This document shows, one piece after another, positions 1-6,858 of a DNA stretch of 16,657 bases. The first letter of the stretch is position 1, and the number at the start of each line of letters is the position of its first letter. The notes below the pieces were generated by a model. That model searched no databases. It saw only the letters and a list, made by a program, of their open reading frames with translations, and was not told the DNA's origin. Source of the stretch: a bacterium UBA7470 (GTDB taxonomy: Bacteria; Pseudomonadota; Gammaproteobacteria; Burkholderiales; Burkholderiaceae_C); NCBI GenBank assembly GCA_002479815.1, contig DLPA01000171.1, positions 1-16,657 on the forward strand. Direction: 5' to 3'. The position numbers and the translations under genes were made by a program.

Positions 1-350
1 TGCTGCCGCTCACGCCTGAGACGGAAAACATCCTCAATCTGGATCGCTTGGCACGTTTGCCGCGTGGGGCTTACCTTGTCAACGTGGCACGCGGGGCGCA
101 TCTGGTCGATGAGGATTTGCTGGCCTTGCTGGAGTCGGGCCATTTGGCAGGCGCAACGCTGGATGTGTTCCGCACCGAACCCCTGCCCGCCGAGCATCCC
201 TTTTGGCGACACCCCCAACTCACCCTCACCCCCCACACGTCCGCCCGCACGCTGCGCGATGAAAGCATCGCCCAAATCGCCCAAAAAATCCGCGCTCTAC
301 AAGCAGGTGCAGCGATCACGGGCGTGGTGGATCGACAATCGGGGTATTGA
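1..350 (+). CDS. ghrA: Glyoxylate/hydroxypyruvate reductase (GhrA-type 2-hydroxyacid dehydrogenase), 3' part only
   Basis: The gene enters from the left edge, and about 115 C-terminal residues are visible, read from base 3. The frame shows the end of the NAD(P)-binding domain typical of D-2-hydroxyacid dehydrogenases: LPLTPET, then RGAYLVNVARGAHLVDE, then GHLAGATLDVF. It continues with EPLPAEHPFWRHP and LTLTPHTSA, whose His is the expected general acid/base partner. The HPFW and TPHTSA pattern is that of the GhrA subfamily, which reduces glyoxylate and hydroxypyruvate to glycolate and glycerate in the cytoplasm. The N-terminal substrate half, the Rossmann glycine motif and the catalytic Arg lie outside the window. 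The next gene starts 23 bases downstream on the same strand, so cotranscription is possible. The family is secure; the exact substrate is inferred. Confidence 0.85.
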   Translation, partial: LPLTPETENILNLDRLARLPRGAYLVNVARGAHLVDEDLLALLESGHLAGATLDVFRTEPLPAEHPFWRHPQLTLTPHTSARTLRDESIAQIAQKIRALQAGAAITGVVDRQSGY

Positions 351-373
351 ATGTCTTGCAAAGGTAGAAATAG

Positions 374-1294
374 ATGTCTCTCACTCAGCTCCCCACCCGC
401 GTCAAACTGGTCGATGTTGGCCCGCGTGATGGTTTACAGAACGAAAAGCAGATGGTGCCTGCGGCGGTGAAAATCGAGTTGATTGCTCGCTTGCAAGCGG
501 CGGGCATCAAGCACTTGGAGGCGACGAGTTTTGTTTCGCCCAAATGGGTGCCGCAAATGGGCGATGCCGCTGAGGTGATGGCGGGCTTGCCGCGTCGTGA
601 AGACGTGGTGTATGGCGTGCTCACGCCGAATATGAAGGGCTTTGAAGGCGCATTGGCCGCTGGCGCGAACGAAGTGGTGGTGTTTGGTGCGGCCAGTGAA
701 GCCTTTAGCCAGAAAAACATCAATTGTTCGATTGCCGAGTCCATTGAGCGATTTGCTCCTGTTGTGGTAGCTGCTCACGCTCATGGATTAAGCGTCAGGG
801 GTGCTATTTCTTGTACGGTTGGTTGCCCTTACGAGGGCGAGGTCTCCCCTGAGCGTGTGGCGCTGGTGGCACGCTTGATGAAAGAGATTGGGGTCGATCA
901 TGTGGGTGTGGCCGACACCATAGGCGTGGGCACGCCGCGCAAGGTGCAGGCGGCTTTGGCGGCGGCGCTGCGTTATTACGACGTGGCCGATGTCAGCGGG
1001 CATTTCCACGACACCTATGGGCAGGCGCTGGCGAATACCTTGGCGGCCTTGGAGATGGGGATCGCTCAGTTCGACACCTCAATTGCGGGCTTGGGCGGCT
1101 GTCCTTATGCCAAAGGCGCAACGGGCAATGTCGCCACGGAGGATGTGGTTTATATGCTGCACGGCATGGGCATAGACACGGGGCTGGATTTGGAGGCTTT
1201 GGTGGACGCATCGGCCTTCATCAGCGGGCATTTGGCGCGAAAACCCAATTCACGGGTGTCGGTGGCGATGCTGAACAAACGGGCGGCGGCATGA
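374..1294 (+). CDS. mvaB: Hydroxymethylglutaryl-CoA lyase
   Basis: This 306-residue TIM-barrel enzyme of the HMGL-like family cleaves 3-hydroxy-3-methylglutaryl-CoA to acetoacetate and acetyl-CoA, the last step of leucine breakdown. The metal and catalytic residues are all visible: R18-D19 in VGPRDGLQNE, H210 and H212 in SGHFHDTYG, C243 in the signature GLGGCPYAKGATGN, and N252. They line up with human HMGCL R41, D42, H233, H235, C266 and N275 at a constant offset of 23. The length is normal and the enzyme looks intact. The ATG at 374 is preceded by AAAGG at 360-364. No other leucine-pathway genes (ivd, liuB, liuD) are in the window. The stop overlaps the next start by four bases, ATGA, which couples it to rsmB. 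The related 2-isopropylmalate synthase and homocitrate synthase families are excluded by the C243 signature loop. Confidence 0.93.
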   Translation: MSLTQLPTRVKLVDVGPRDGLQNEKQMVPAAVKIELIARLQAAGIKHLEATSFVSPKWVPQMGDAAEVMAGLPRREDVVYGVLTPNMKGFEGALAAGANEVVVFGAASEAFSQKNINCSIAESIERFAPVVVAAHAHGLSVRGAISCTVGCPYEGEVSPERVALVARLMKEIGVDHVGVADTIGVGTPRKVQAALAAALRYYDVADVSGHFHDTYGQALANTLAALEMGIAQFDTSIAGLGGCPYAKGATGNVATEDVVYMLHGMGIDTGLDLEALVDASAFISGHLARKPNSRVSVAMLNKRAAA

Positions 1295-2769
1295 TGACAA
1301 ATCCCCAAAGCCATGAGCGTGGCCGTTTTAAAGGCGAGCGGGTCGGTTTGTCCGAGCAATTAGTCGATGTGGCGAAGTGTGTGCAAGCGGTGTTGGCGGG
1401 GCGCTCTCTGGCTGATGTGTTGCCCACCGTCTCCCCGTCATTGCGCCCCGGCGTGCAAGCCTTGACCTTTCATGCACTGCGGCACTGGGGCACGGCACAA
1501 GCCTTGGTGCAGGTGTTGACCGACCGCGAGCCTGCGCCTTTGCCCCAAGCCTTATTGGGCACGGCCTTGAGTTTGCTGCTGCCGGAGACAGTGGTGTCTG
1601 CGGCGGCACCGCGCTATGCGCCCTTCACGGTGGTCGATCAGGCGGTGGTGGCGACGCGCAGCCAGCGGTCTATGGTGGCGTATGCGGGGATGATGAATGC
1701 GTGTCTGCGGCGGTTTTTGCGCGAGCAAGAGGCTTTGCTGGCGCGTGTGCAAACCGATCCTGTGGCACGCTGGAATTATCCCAATTGGTGGGTAGAGCGG
1801 GTGCAGCACGATCATCCCAAGGCGTGGCAAGCGGTGTTGCGTGCGGGGCAAGAGCCGGCATCGTTGGTGTTGCGCGTCAATCCCAATCAGATCAGTCGTT
1901 CTCAATTTTTAGAGCACCTATCCCAATCAGATGTAGCGGCAGCGCCCTTAAATCATCCTGCTGGTGAAGATGCAGTTCGATTGGAGCGTCATGTCGCTGT
2001 CGAGCGTTTGCCCGGCTATGCCGAGGGCTGGTTTGCGGTGCAAGATGCCGCAGCGCAATGGGCGGCGTATGGCTGTTTGGTGGGGGGGTCGGATCGGGCC
2101 AAGGTCAGCGGCAGACCCCTACGGGTGCTGGATGCCTGTGCTGCGCCGGGGGGCAAGACCGCGCATTTGCTGGAGCAAGCACAGGTATTGGGCATCCCCA
2201 TGAGCTTGTGGGCGTTGGAGGTGGACATCAAGCGCAATCAGCGCATGCACGACAACTTGGTGCGTTTGGGCTGGACGGATGCCTTGCAGCGTGGCAAAGC
2301 CATCAAAGCGGGCACGCTGACCGAGGGCGAGGCGGGCACGAGCGTGCGCCTGCGCGTGGCGGACGCGGCAGCGGTGGAGTCGTGGTGGGACGGGCAGGCG
2401 TTTGATGTGGTGCTGCTGGATGCGCCGTGTACGGCCTCGGGCATTGTGCGCCGTCATCCTGATGTGCGTTGGCTGCGCCGCGCCTCCGATGTGGAGGCCT
2501 TGGTACAGACTCAAGCCCGTTTGCTAGAGGCTTTATGGCCGGTGGTGGGGGCGGGGGGGCGCTTGGTCTATGCCACCTGCTCCATCTTCAAAGCCGAGGG
2601 CTTGGGGCAGGCGCAGGCGTTTGTTCAACGCCACAAGGATGTGCAGCAGGGCATGGCCCCCGGTCACCTTCTGCCCGTGTCTGCCAGTACGGTCACTGAC
2701 ATCGGGGACAATTGGGCCTGTGAACACGACGGATTTTTCTACTCTATTTTTGATAAAGCAAGGGTTTGA
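1291..2769 (+). CDS. rsmB: 16S rRNA (cytosine-967-C5)-methyltransferase RsmB
   Basis: RsmB methylates C967 of 16S rRNA (E. coli numbering) with S-adenosylmethionine. The 492-residue protein has a NusB-like helical N-terminal domain (about 20-145), a linker with YPNWWVERV, and a C-terminal Rossmann methyltransferase domain. Motif I, DACAAPGGKTAHLLE, begins at D281 and binds S-adenosylmethionine. DAPCTASGIVRRHPD carries C380, and YATCS carries C430; these are the paired cysteines of RNA m5C methyltransferases, the second being the expected nucleophile. It is somewhat longer than E. coli RsmB because of extra residues around 95-105 and 325-345. The start codon overlaps the previous stop (ATGATG). 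The gene contains two runs of seven G (2082-2088, 2553-2559) and one of six in motif I. It heads the rsmB, DUF4390, kinase, regulator run seen in Burkholderiales. Confidence 0.95.
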   Translation: MMTNPQSHERGRFKGERVGLSEQLVDVAKCVQAVLAGRSLADVLPTVSPSLRPGVQALTFHALRHWGTAQALVQVLTDREPAPLPQALLGTALSLLLPETVVSAAAPRYAPFTVVDQAVVATRSQRSMVAYAGMMNACLRRFLREQEALLARVQTDPVARWNYPNWWVERVQHDHPKAWQAVLRAGQEPASLVLRVNPNQISRSQFLEHLSQSDVAAAPLNHPAGEDAVRLERHVAVERLPGYAEGWFAVQDAAAQWAAYGCLVGGSDRAKVSGRPLRVLDACAAPGGKTAHLLEQAQVLGIPMSLWALEVDIKRNQRMHDNLVRLGWTDALQRGKAIKAGTLTEGEAGTSVRLRVADAAAVESWWDGQAFDVVLLDAPCTASGIVRRHPDVRWLRRASDVEALVQTQARLLEALWPVVGAGGRLVYATCSIFKAEGLGQAQAFVQRHKDVQQGMAPGHLLPVSASTVTDIGDNWACEHDGFFYSIFDKARV

Positions 2770-2788
2770 GCGGTACAGACCACTCAAG

Positions 2789-3484
2789 GTGCATCGGTGT
2801 GCGTATGGGCTGGCCTGGCTCTGTCGTCATGTCGCTGGACTTGCTTGGGCCTTGTTTGGGGTGTGGCTGATGCTGGCTGCGACGGCAGTGGGGGCGACAG
2901 ACCTGGATCAACTGTCACTAGAGCGCACCGATGAAGGCCTGTTTTTATCATCGACCTTGCGGTTAGAACTGGCTCCAGCGATGGAGAGTGCGCTAGAGAA
3001 AGCGGTACCGATTTACTTTGTGGTGCAGGCCGATGTCTTGAAAACACGCTGGTATTGGGCAGATAAGAAGACGGCGAGTGCCACTCGCACCTATCGCCTG
3101 GCCTACCAGCCCTTGACTCGACGGTGGCGAGTCAGTGTTTCGTCGGGAGTAGGGCCAGCCACAGGCTTGCAATATGCCTTGCATCAGAATTTTGAGGCAC
3201 TCCAACAAGCCGTCGGTTTTATTGCGCGCGTCTCCAGATGGAAGGTGGCGGAGGCCGACCGTATGGAAAGCAAAGGCGAGTACTACCTGAACTATCAATT
3301 CAAACTGGATTTGGCTTTGTTGCCCAAGCCTTTCCAATTGGGCATGACCACTCAACCGGAGTGGCATATTGATTTGCGACGCTCTTTGCCTGTTCCCCCT
3401 GCCTCTGCCAAACAACCCTTGGACAGCAATCGTCTGCCTGAGACAGATGAGGCAGCCCTGCTGGCTGCACCCGATCATCTATGA
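2789..3484 (+). CDS. DUF4390 domain protein, secreted or membrane-anchored
   Basis: The function is unknown. From the GTG at 2789 the product has 231 residues. Residues 1-35 form a signal sequence: a hydrophobic stretch about 14-33 ending AATAVGA, with likely cleavage before TDLD. The remainder matches the DUF4390 pattern known next to NtrY-type kinases in betaproteobacteria: VPIYFVVQADVLKTRWYWAD, then TYRLAYQPLTRRWRV, a segment ending SRWKVA, and LALLPKPFQLG. The C-terminal tail is proline- and alanine-rich. The start is uncertain. The frame stays open upstream, and a GTG at 2720, with GGGGA at 2704-2708, or a TTG at 2750 would overlap rsmB; the 2789 start has a poor ribosome site but gives the most natural signal peptide. 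Its stop overlaps the kinase start by four bases (ATGA). I infer a periplasmic role linked to that kinase. Confidence 0.78.
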   Translation: MHRCAYGLAWLCRHVAGLAWALFGVWLMLAATAVGATDLDQLSLERTDEGLFLSSTLRLELAPAMESALEKAVPIYFVVQADVLKTRWYWADKKTASATRTYRLAYQPLTRRWRVSVSSGVGPATGLQYALHQNFEALQQAVGFIARVSRWKVAEADRMESKGEYYLNYQFKLDLALLPKPFQLGMTTQPEWHIDLRRSLPVPPASAKQPLDSNRLPETDEAALLAAPDHL

Positions 3485-5772
3485 AGAACGATGCTGTCAA
3501 CGGCACTGAGTCGGGGTTTTCTCCGCAACGCTCGGTCAAGGCGGCACGTCGGCGTTGGGCGATCGTGGTCGCTGCGGGTTTCATGTTGGGCATGGGATTG
3601 GTGCTGCTGTTCATGCTGACAACAGCGACCGATACCCAAGCACTTTACACAACAAACTACACCCTGTTGCTGGTTGTGAATGCAGCAGCAGCTTTGTTTT
3701 TACTGGCCGTCATTGTCTGGGCTTTGATTCGGTTAGGGCTGCGTTTACAGCGCAAAAAGTTTGGCAGTCGCTTGCTGCTGAAAATTGCGGGCATCTTTGC
3801 CTTGGTAGGGGTTGTGCCGGGTTTGCTGATTTATGTGGTGTCGTATCAGTTTGTCTCCCGCTCTATTGAGAGTTGGTTTGATGTGCGGGTGGAAACTGCA
3901 CTAAAAGCAGGTGTGAATTTGGGGCAAACCACTTTAGACACGCTAGGTGCTGATGTATTGGCTCGCGCACGGCAAGGTGCGTCTCAATTGGCGAATGTGC
4001 CCGACAGTGCGGGCGCGGCTCTGGCGATTGAGCGTTTGCGCGAACAGTGGTCAGCCACCGATGTACAACTGTGGAGTCATCACGGCAAATTGCTGGCCAG
4101 CACAGGACAAACGCGCTTTGAACTCAATCCCCAACGACCCTCAGCCAGTCTGCTTCGTCAAGTTCGCAGTCAACGAGGCTTGGTGCAGTTAGAGGGTTTA
4201 GAGGATGCGGGTGATCGCTTCAACACCTCCTTGCAGCCGCTGACCCCAGCGCAGTGGCGTGTGTGGGTACCGATCAACAATCCCGCACTGGGCTTGACCT
4301 CTGAGCCTCGGTTCATGCAGGTGGTTCAGCCCATGCCACCGTTGTTGGTGGCGGATGCGCTGGCGGTACAGCAAGCCCATCGTGAATATCAAGAACGTGC
4401 CTTGGCGCGTGAGGGTTTGAAGCGTATGTACATCGGAACGCTGACCTTGGCACTGTTTTTGGCCGTTTTTGGCGCGGTGCTGCTCGCGGCCTTGCTGGGA
4501 AATCAGTTGATACGCCCCTTGTTGCTGCTGGCAGAAGGTGTACGTGATGTGGGGCGCGGCGATTTGAGGCCGAAAGCGATTTTTACTTCTCGTGACGAGT
4601 TGGGGGGGCTGACGCGCGCATTTGCCGATATGACGCAGCAATTGGCCGATGCCCGCCACACCGCCGAGTCCAGCATGGCAGAATTGGACGCAGCCCGCGC
4701 CAATTTGCAAACGATTTTGGACAACCTCACAGCTGGTGTGGTGGTGCTGGACAGTTTGGGGCAAATCGACAGTGTCAACCCCAGCGCAAGTCGTATTCTG
4801 CGGGTCTCTGTCGCGCATTACAGAGGCCAGTCGTTCGCCACAGTGCCTGGTCTAGAAGTGCTGGGGCAAGGTGTCGTGCAGGCGTTTGCGAGGCAGTCGT
4901 TGTCCTCAACACCCCATACATGGCAGCAGTCTTTTGAATGGACCGTAGGGCCAGATGGTCCTTTGTGCGACACCATTACGATTGCTGCACGTGGTGCAGA
5001 CTTGCCCGACGACAAGCGTTTGCTGGTTTTTGACGATGTATCAGAGCTGGTGTCGGCCCAACGAGCCAAGGCATGGGGCGAAGTGGCGCGACGTTTGGCG
5101 CATGAAATTAAAAATCCATTGACACCTATTCAACTCTCGGCAGAGCGTTTGGCCATGAAATTGGATGGCAAACTTGCCCCCCATGAGCAAGCCATCTTGA
5201 ACAAATCAGTGCGCACCATCATCGACCAAGTCGATGCGATGAAGCGCTTGGTCAACGAGTTTCGGGACTATGCACGACTGCCTGCAGCCCGCTTGCAAGC
5301 CTTGGATTTGAACGCTTTGCTGCGTGAAGTCGTGGGTTTGTATGACCAAGCTGTCGTGCCCGTTTGCTTGGAACTTGACGCCAATTGCCCACCCGTTTTG
5401 GCGGACGCTGGACAGCTTCGGCAAGTCATTCACAATTTGGTACAAAACGCTCAAGATGCCACCCCCGTTGTGACAGAAGGTGATGATGTGGCCTCAGCTG
5501 CGGGTCGGGTCGTGGTCAAGACCCTGTTTTGGCCTCAGCGCAAACAGGTGGGTTTGATTGTGCGTGACCACGGTACGGGCTTTGCGGATCACATTCTGAA
5601 ACGTGCTTTTGAACCGTATGTCACCACAAAAGCCAAAGGGACAGGCTTGGGTCTTGCGGTGGTCAAAAAGATCGTGGAAGAGCACGGTGCACACATTGAA
5701 TTGTCCAACCGCAAAACAGGCAGCGTCGTACAAGGCGGGCAAGTGGTTGTATCATTACAAGTTGCAAATTAA
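3481..5772 (+). CDS. ntrY: NtrY-like membrane sensor histidine kinase
   Basis: This 763-residue inner-membrane kinase should autophosphorylate on H541 and pass phosphate to the regulator encoded just downstream. Helices lie about 27-47, 60-85 and 98-123. A periplasmic region of about 190 residues follows, then a fourth helix at 317-340. A HAMP domain (about 341-394, RPLLLLAEGVRDVGRGDLRP), a PAS domain (about 405-510, NLTAGVVVLDSLGQIDSVNP) and a HisKA domain with LAHEIKNPLTPIQLS come next. The ATPase domain shows the N box HNLVQNAQDA (651-660), G1 box RDHGTGF (from 695) and G2 box GTGLGLAVV (from 720). The start of helix 3, FGSRLLLKIAGIFALVGVVP, is typical of NtrY. All catalytic motifs are intact. 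It overlaps the DUF4390 gene by ATGA. Classical NtrY concerns nitrogen or redox and envelope sensing; no nitrogen gene is near, so the stimulus is open. A run of seven G lies at 4602-4608 in the HAMP coding part. Confidence 0.93.
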   Translation: MKNDAVNGTESGFSPQRSVKAARRRWAIVVAAGFMLGMGLVLLFMLTTATDTQALYTTNYTLLLVVNAAAALFLLAVIVWALIRLGLRLQRKKFGSRLLLKIAGIFALVGVVPGLLIYVVSYQFVSRSIESWFDVRVETALKAGVNLGQTTLDTLGADVLARARQGASQLANVPDSAGAALAIERLREQWSATDVQLWSHHGKLLASTGQTRFELNPQRPSASLLRQVRSQRGLVQLEGLEDAGDRFNTSLQPLTPAQWRVWVPINNPALGLTSEPRFMQVVQPMPPLLVADALAVQQAHREYQERALAREGLKRMYIGTLTLALFLAVFGAVLLAALLGNQLIRPLLLLAEGVRDVGRGDLRPKAIFTSRDELGGLTRAFADMTQQLADARHTAESSMAELDAARANLQTILDNLTAGVVVLDSLGQIDSVNPSASRILRVSVAHYRGQSFATVPGLEVLGQGVVQAFARQSLSSTPHTWQQSFEWTVGPDGPLCDTITIAARGADLPDDKRLLVFDDVSELVSAQRAKAWGEVARRLAHEIKNPLTPIQLSAERLAMKLDGKLAPHEQAILNKSVRTIIDQVDAMKRLVNEFRDYARLPAARLQALDLNALLREVVGLYDQAVVPVCLELDANCPPVLADAGQLRQVIHNLVQNAQDATPVVTEGDDVASAAGRVVVKTLFWPQRKQVGLIVRDHGTGFADHILKRAFEPYVTTKAKGTGLGLAVVKKIVEEHGAHIELSNRKTGSVVQGGQVVVSLQVAN

Positions 5773-5801
5773 CAACATCTCGAAAGAGGGATAGCAAACG
5801 A

Positions 5802-6494
5802 ATGGCCAATATATTGGTAGTCGATGACGAACTGGGTATCCGAGACTTGCTTTCTGAAATTCTTAATGATGAAGGACACTCGGTGGAACTGGCAGAAAAT
5901 GCAGCACAAGCACGCGCTGCCAGACAAAAAAGCCGTCCTGATCTGGTGTTACTGGACATATGGATGCCAGACACCGATGGCGTGAGCCTTCTGAAAGAAT
6001 GGGCGGCACATGGATTGCTTAATATGCCAGTCATCATGATGAGCGGTCACGCGTCCATAGAAACTGCTGTAGAAGCTACCCGAATTGGGGCCTTGTCTTT
6101 TCTGGAAAAACCCATTGCGATGCAAAAACTGTTCAAAGCAGTCGAGCAGGGTTTGTTGAGTCATGCAGGGGTTGAGAAAACCAACACACCTGCCAAAGAC
6201 CCGACACCAGAAGCCGCTGAAGTCACTGTAGAGTCGGCCATGACCGGCGGACGGGGTTTGCCTGAAACGCCCATCGACTTGGGGCCATCCTCCACTCAGA
6301 GTTTCGATTTAGAAAAGCCCTTGCGTGAAGCGAGAGATGAGTTTGAAAAAGCTTATTTTGAGTTTCACTTGGCAAAAGAGTCTGGTTCCATGACACGTGT
6401 AGCAGAAAAAACGGGTTTAGAACGGACCCACCTTTATCGCAAGCTGAAACAGTTGGGTGTAGATTTGTCGCGAGGAAAACGACACCAGTTCTAA
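5802..6494 (+). CDS. Short response regulator: receiver plus Fis-type helix-turn-helix, NtrX-like without AAA+
   Basis: This 230-residue DNA-binding response regulator is the expected partner of the kinase 29 bases upstream. The receiver domain (1-120) has the acidic pocket D8-D9-E10, phosphoacceptor D52 in LVLLDIWMPDTDG, S81 in IMMSGHAS and K103 in FLEKPI. A low-complexity linker (about 125-180, rich in P, T, E and S) leads to a C-terminal Fis-type helix-turn-helix (about 185-230) with MTRVAEKTGLERTHLYRKLK. There is no Walker A motif, GAFTGA loop or other trace of the AAA+ sigma-54 activator domain that NtrX normally carries between these two parts, so activation through sigma-54 is not expected. 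The domain set resembles RegA/ActR/PrrA, but the receiver is NtrX-like and the linker is longer. AGAGGG at 5784-5789 serves as ribosome site. No convincing terminator follows the stop. Confidence 0.92.
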   Translation: MANILVVDDELGIRDLLSEILNDEGHSVELAENAAQARAARQKSRPDLVLLDIWMPDTDGVSLLKEWAAHGLLNMPVIMMSGHASIETAVEATRIGALSFLEKPIAMQKLFKAVEQGLLSHAGVEKTNTPAKDPTPEAAEVTVESAMTGGRGLPETPIDLGPSSTQSFDLEKPLREARDEFEKAYFEFHLAKESGSMTRVAEKTGLERTHLYRKLKQLGVDLSRGKRHQF

Positions 6495-6858
6495 GGTACA
6501 AACAGCCTGGTCGAGTACGATGCAAGTGACGCCATTGACCATCTCTTTTGTTTCAAAAAAACAACAATCATTTAGCTCTGCTTTTCAGAGAGATGCAATT
6601 GTCCGTGCTGGAGAACAACAAAAAACCAGATGCCAATAGCAATCGTCTGTTGTACGACAGCCTCAATGAGCGCTATGCTTTATTGGTCATATGAAAGTAG
6701 TTTTTCTTCCAGCAGAGTGTTTGCAACGCTCAATTCATCGTTGTCTATCACATGAATTGAAAAAACAATTCAGATTTGTCTCAGGAGTTTCGCTTAATTT
6801 GTGCAAAATCGAACATATATGACTGAATCTGTAATTCGGCATAAAGGTTGTTTTGCTC
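6495..6858. other. AT-rich intergenic region with micro-ORFs and inverted repeats
   Basis: These 364 bases between the response regulator and the next gene contain no ORF long enough to be called confidently. Two tiny + strand frames lie head to tail: 6593-6694 (33 residues from ATG, ending LNERYALLVI, open back to 6539) and 6691-6822 (43 residues, MKVVFLPAECLQRSIHRC at its start). They overlap by ATGA exactly as coupled genes do, but neither has a clear ribosome site nor a family I recognise. A weak 5-bp hairpin (6576-6580/6586-6590) follows the regulator gene without a T run. The stretch also holds the inverted repeats listed separately. It could contain a small RNA, small proteins, or the remains of a lost gene. 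I see no good sigma-70 promoter for the gene at 6859. Confidence 0.5.
6731..6772. repeat. Overlapping inverted repeats forming two mutually exclusive hairpins
   Basis: CAATTCAT (6731-6738) is a perfect inverted repeat of ATGAATTG (6752-6759), with 13 bases between. TGAATTG (6753-6759) is also the perfect partner of CAATTCA (6766-6772) across a loop of six A. The central arm can pair with either flank, so two hairpins compete. Neither is followed by a T run, so a plain terminator is unlikely. Read as DNA, the three arms could be a cluster of operator half-sites about 90-130 bases before the gene at 6859. Read as RNA, they could be a weak switch. Confidence 0.6.

Noticed and set aside
2993..3478. 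161-codon - strand frame opposite the DUF4390 gene
   Set aside because: The + strand frame shows conserved DUF4390 blocks and a signal peptide; the antisense product has no recognisable feature.
4198..4818. 206-codon frame on the - strand inside the kinase gene
   Set aside because: It lies wholly opposite the HAMP/PAS coding part, its product is rich in Gln, His and Arg with no motif, and the + strand frame is an unmistakable histidine kinase.
6576..6590. Hairpin CTCTG/CAGAG after the response regulator as a terminator
   Set aside because: The stem is only 5 bp, is followed by AGATGC rather than a T run, and lies about 80 bases past the stop.
6773..6858. Sigma-70 or sigma-54 promoter for the gene at 6859
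   Set aside because: TATATG (6816-6821) and TGTAAT (6830-6835) resemble -10 elements, but neither has a -35 at proper spacing, and no -24/-12 GG..GC pattern is present.
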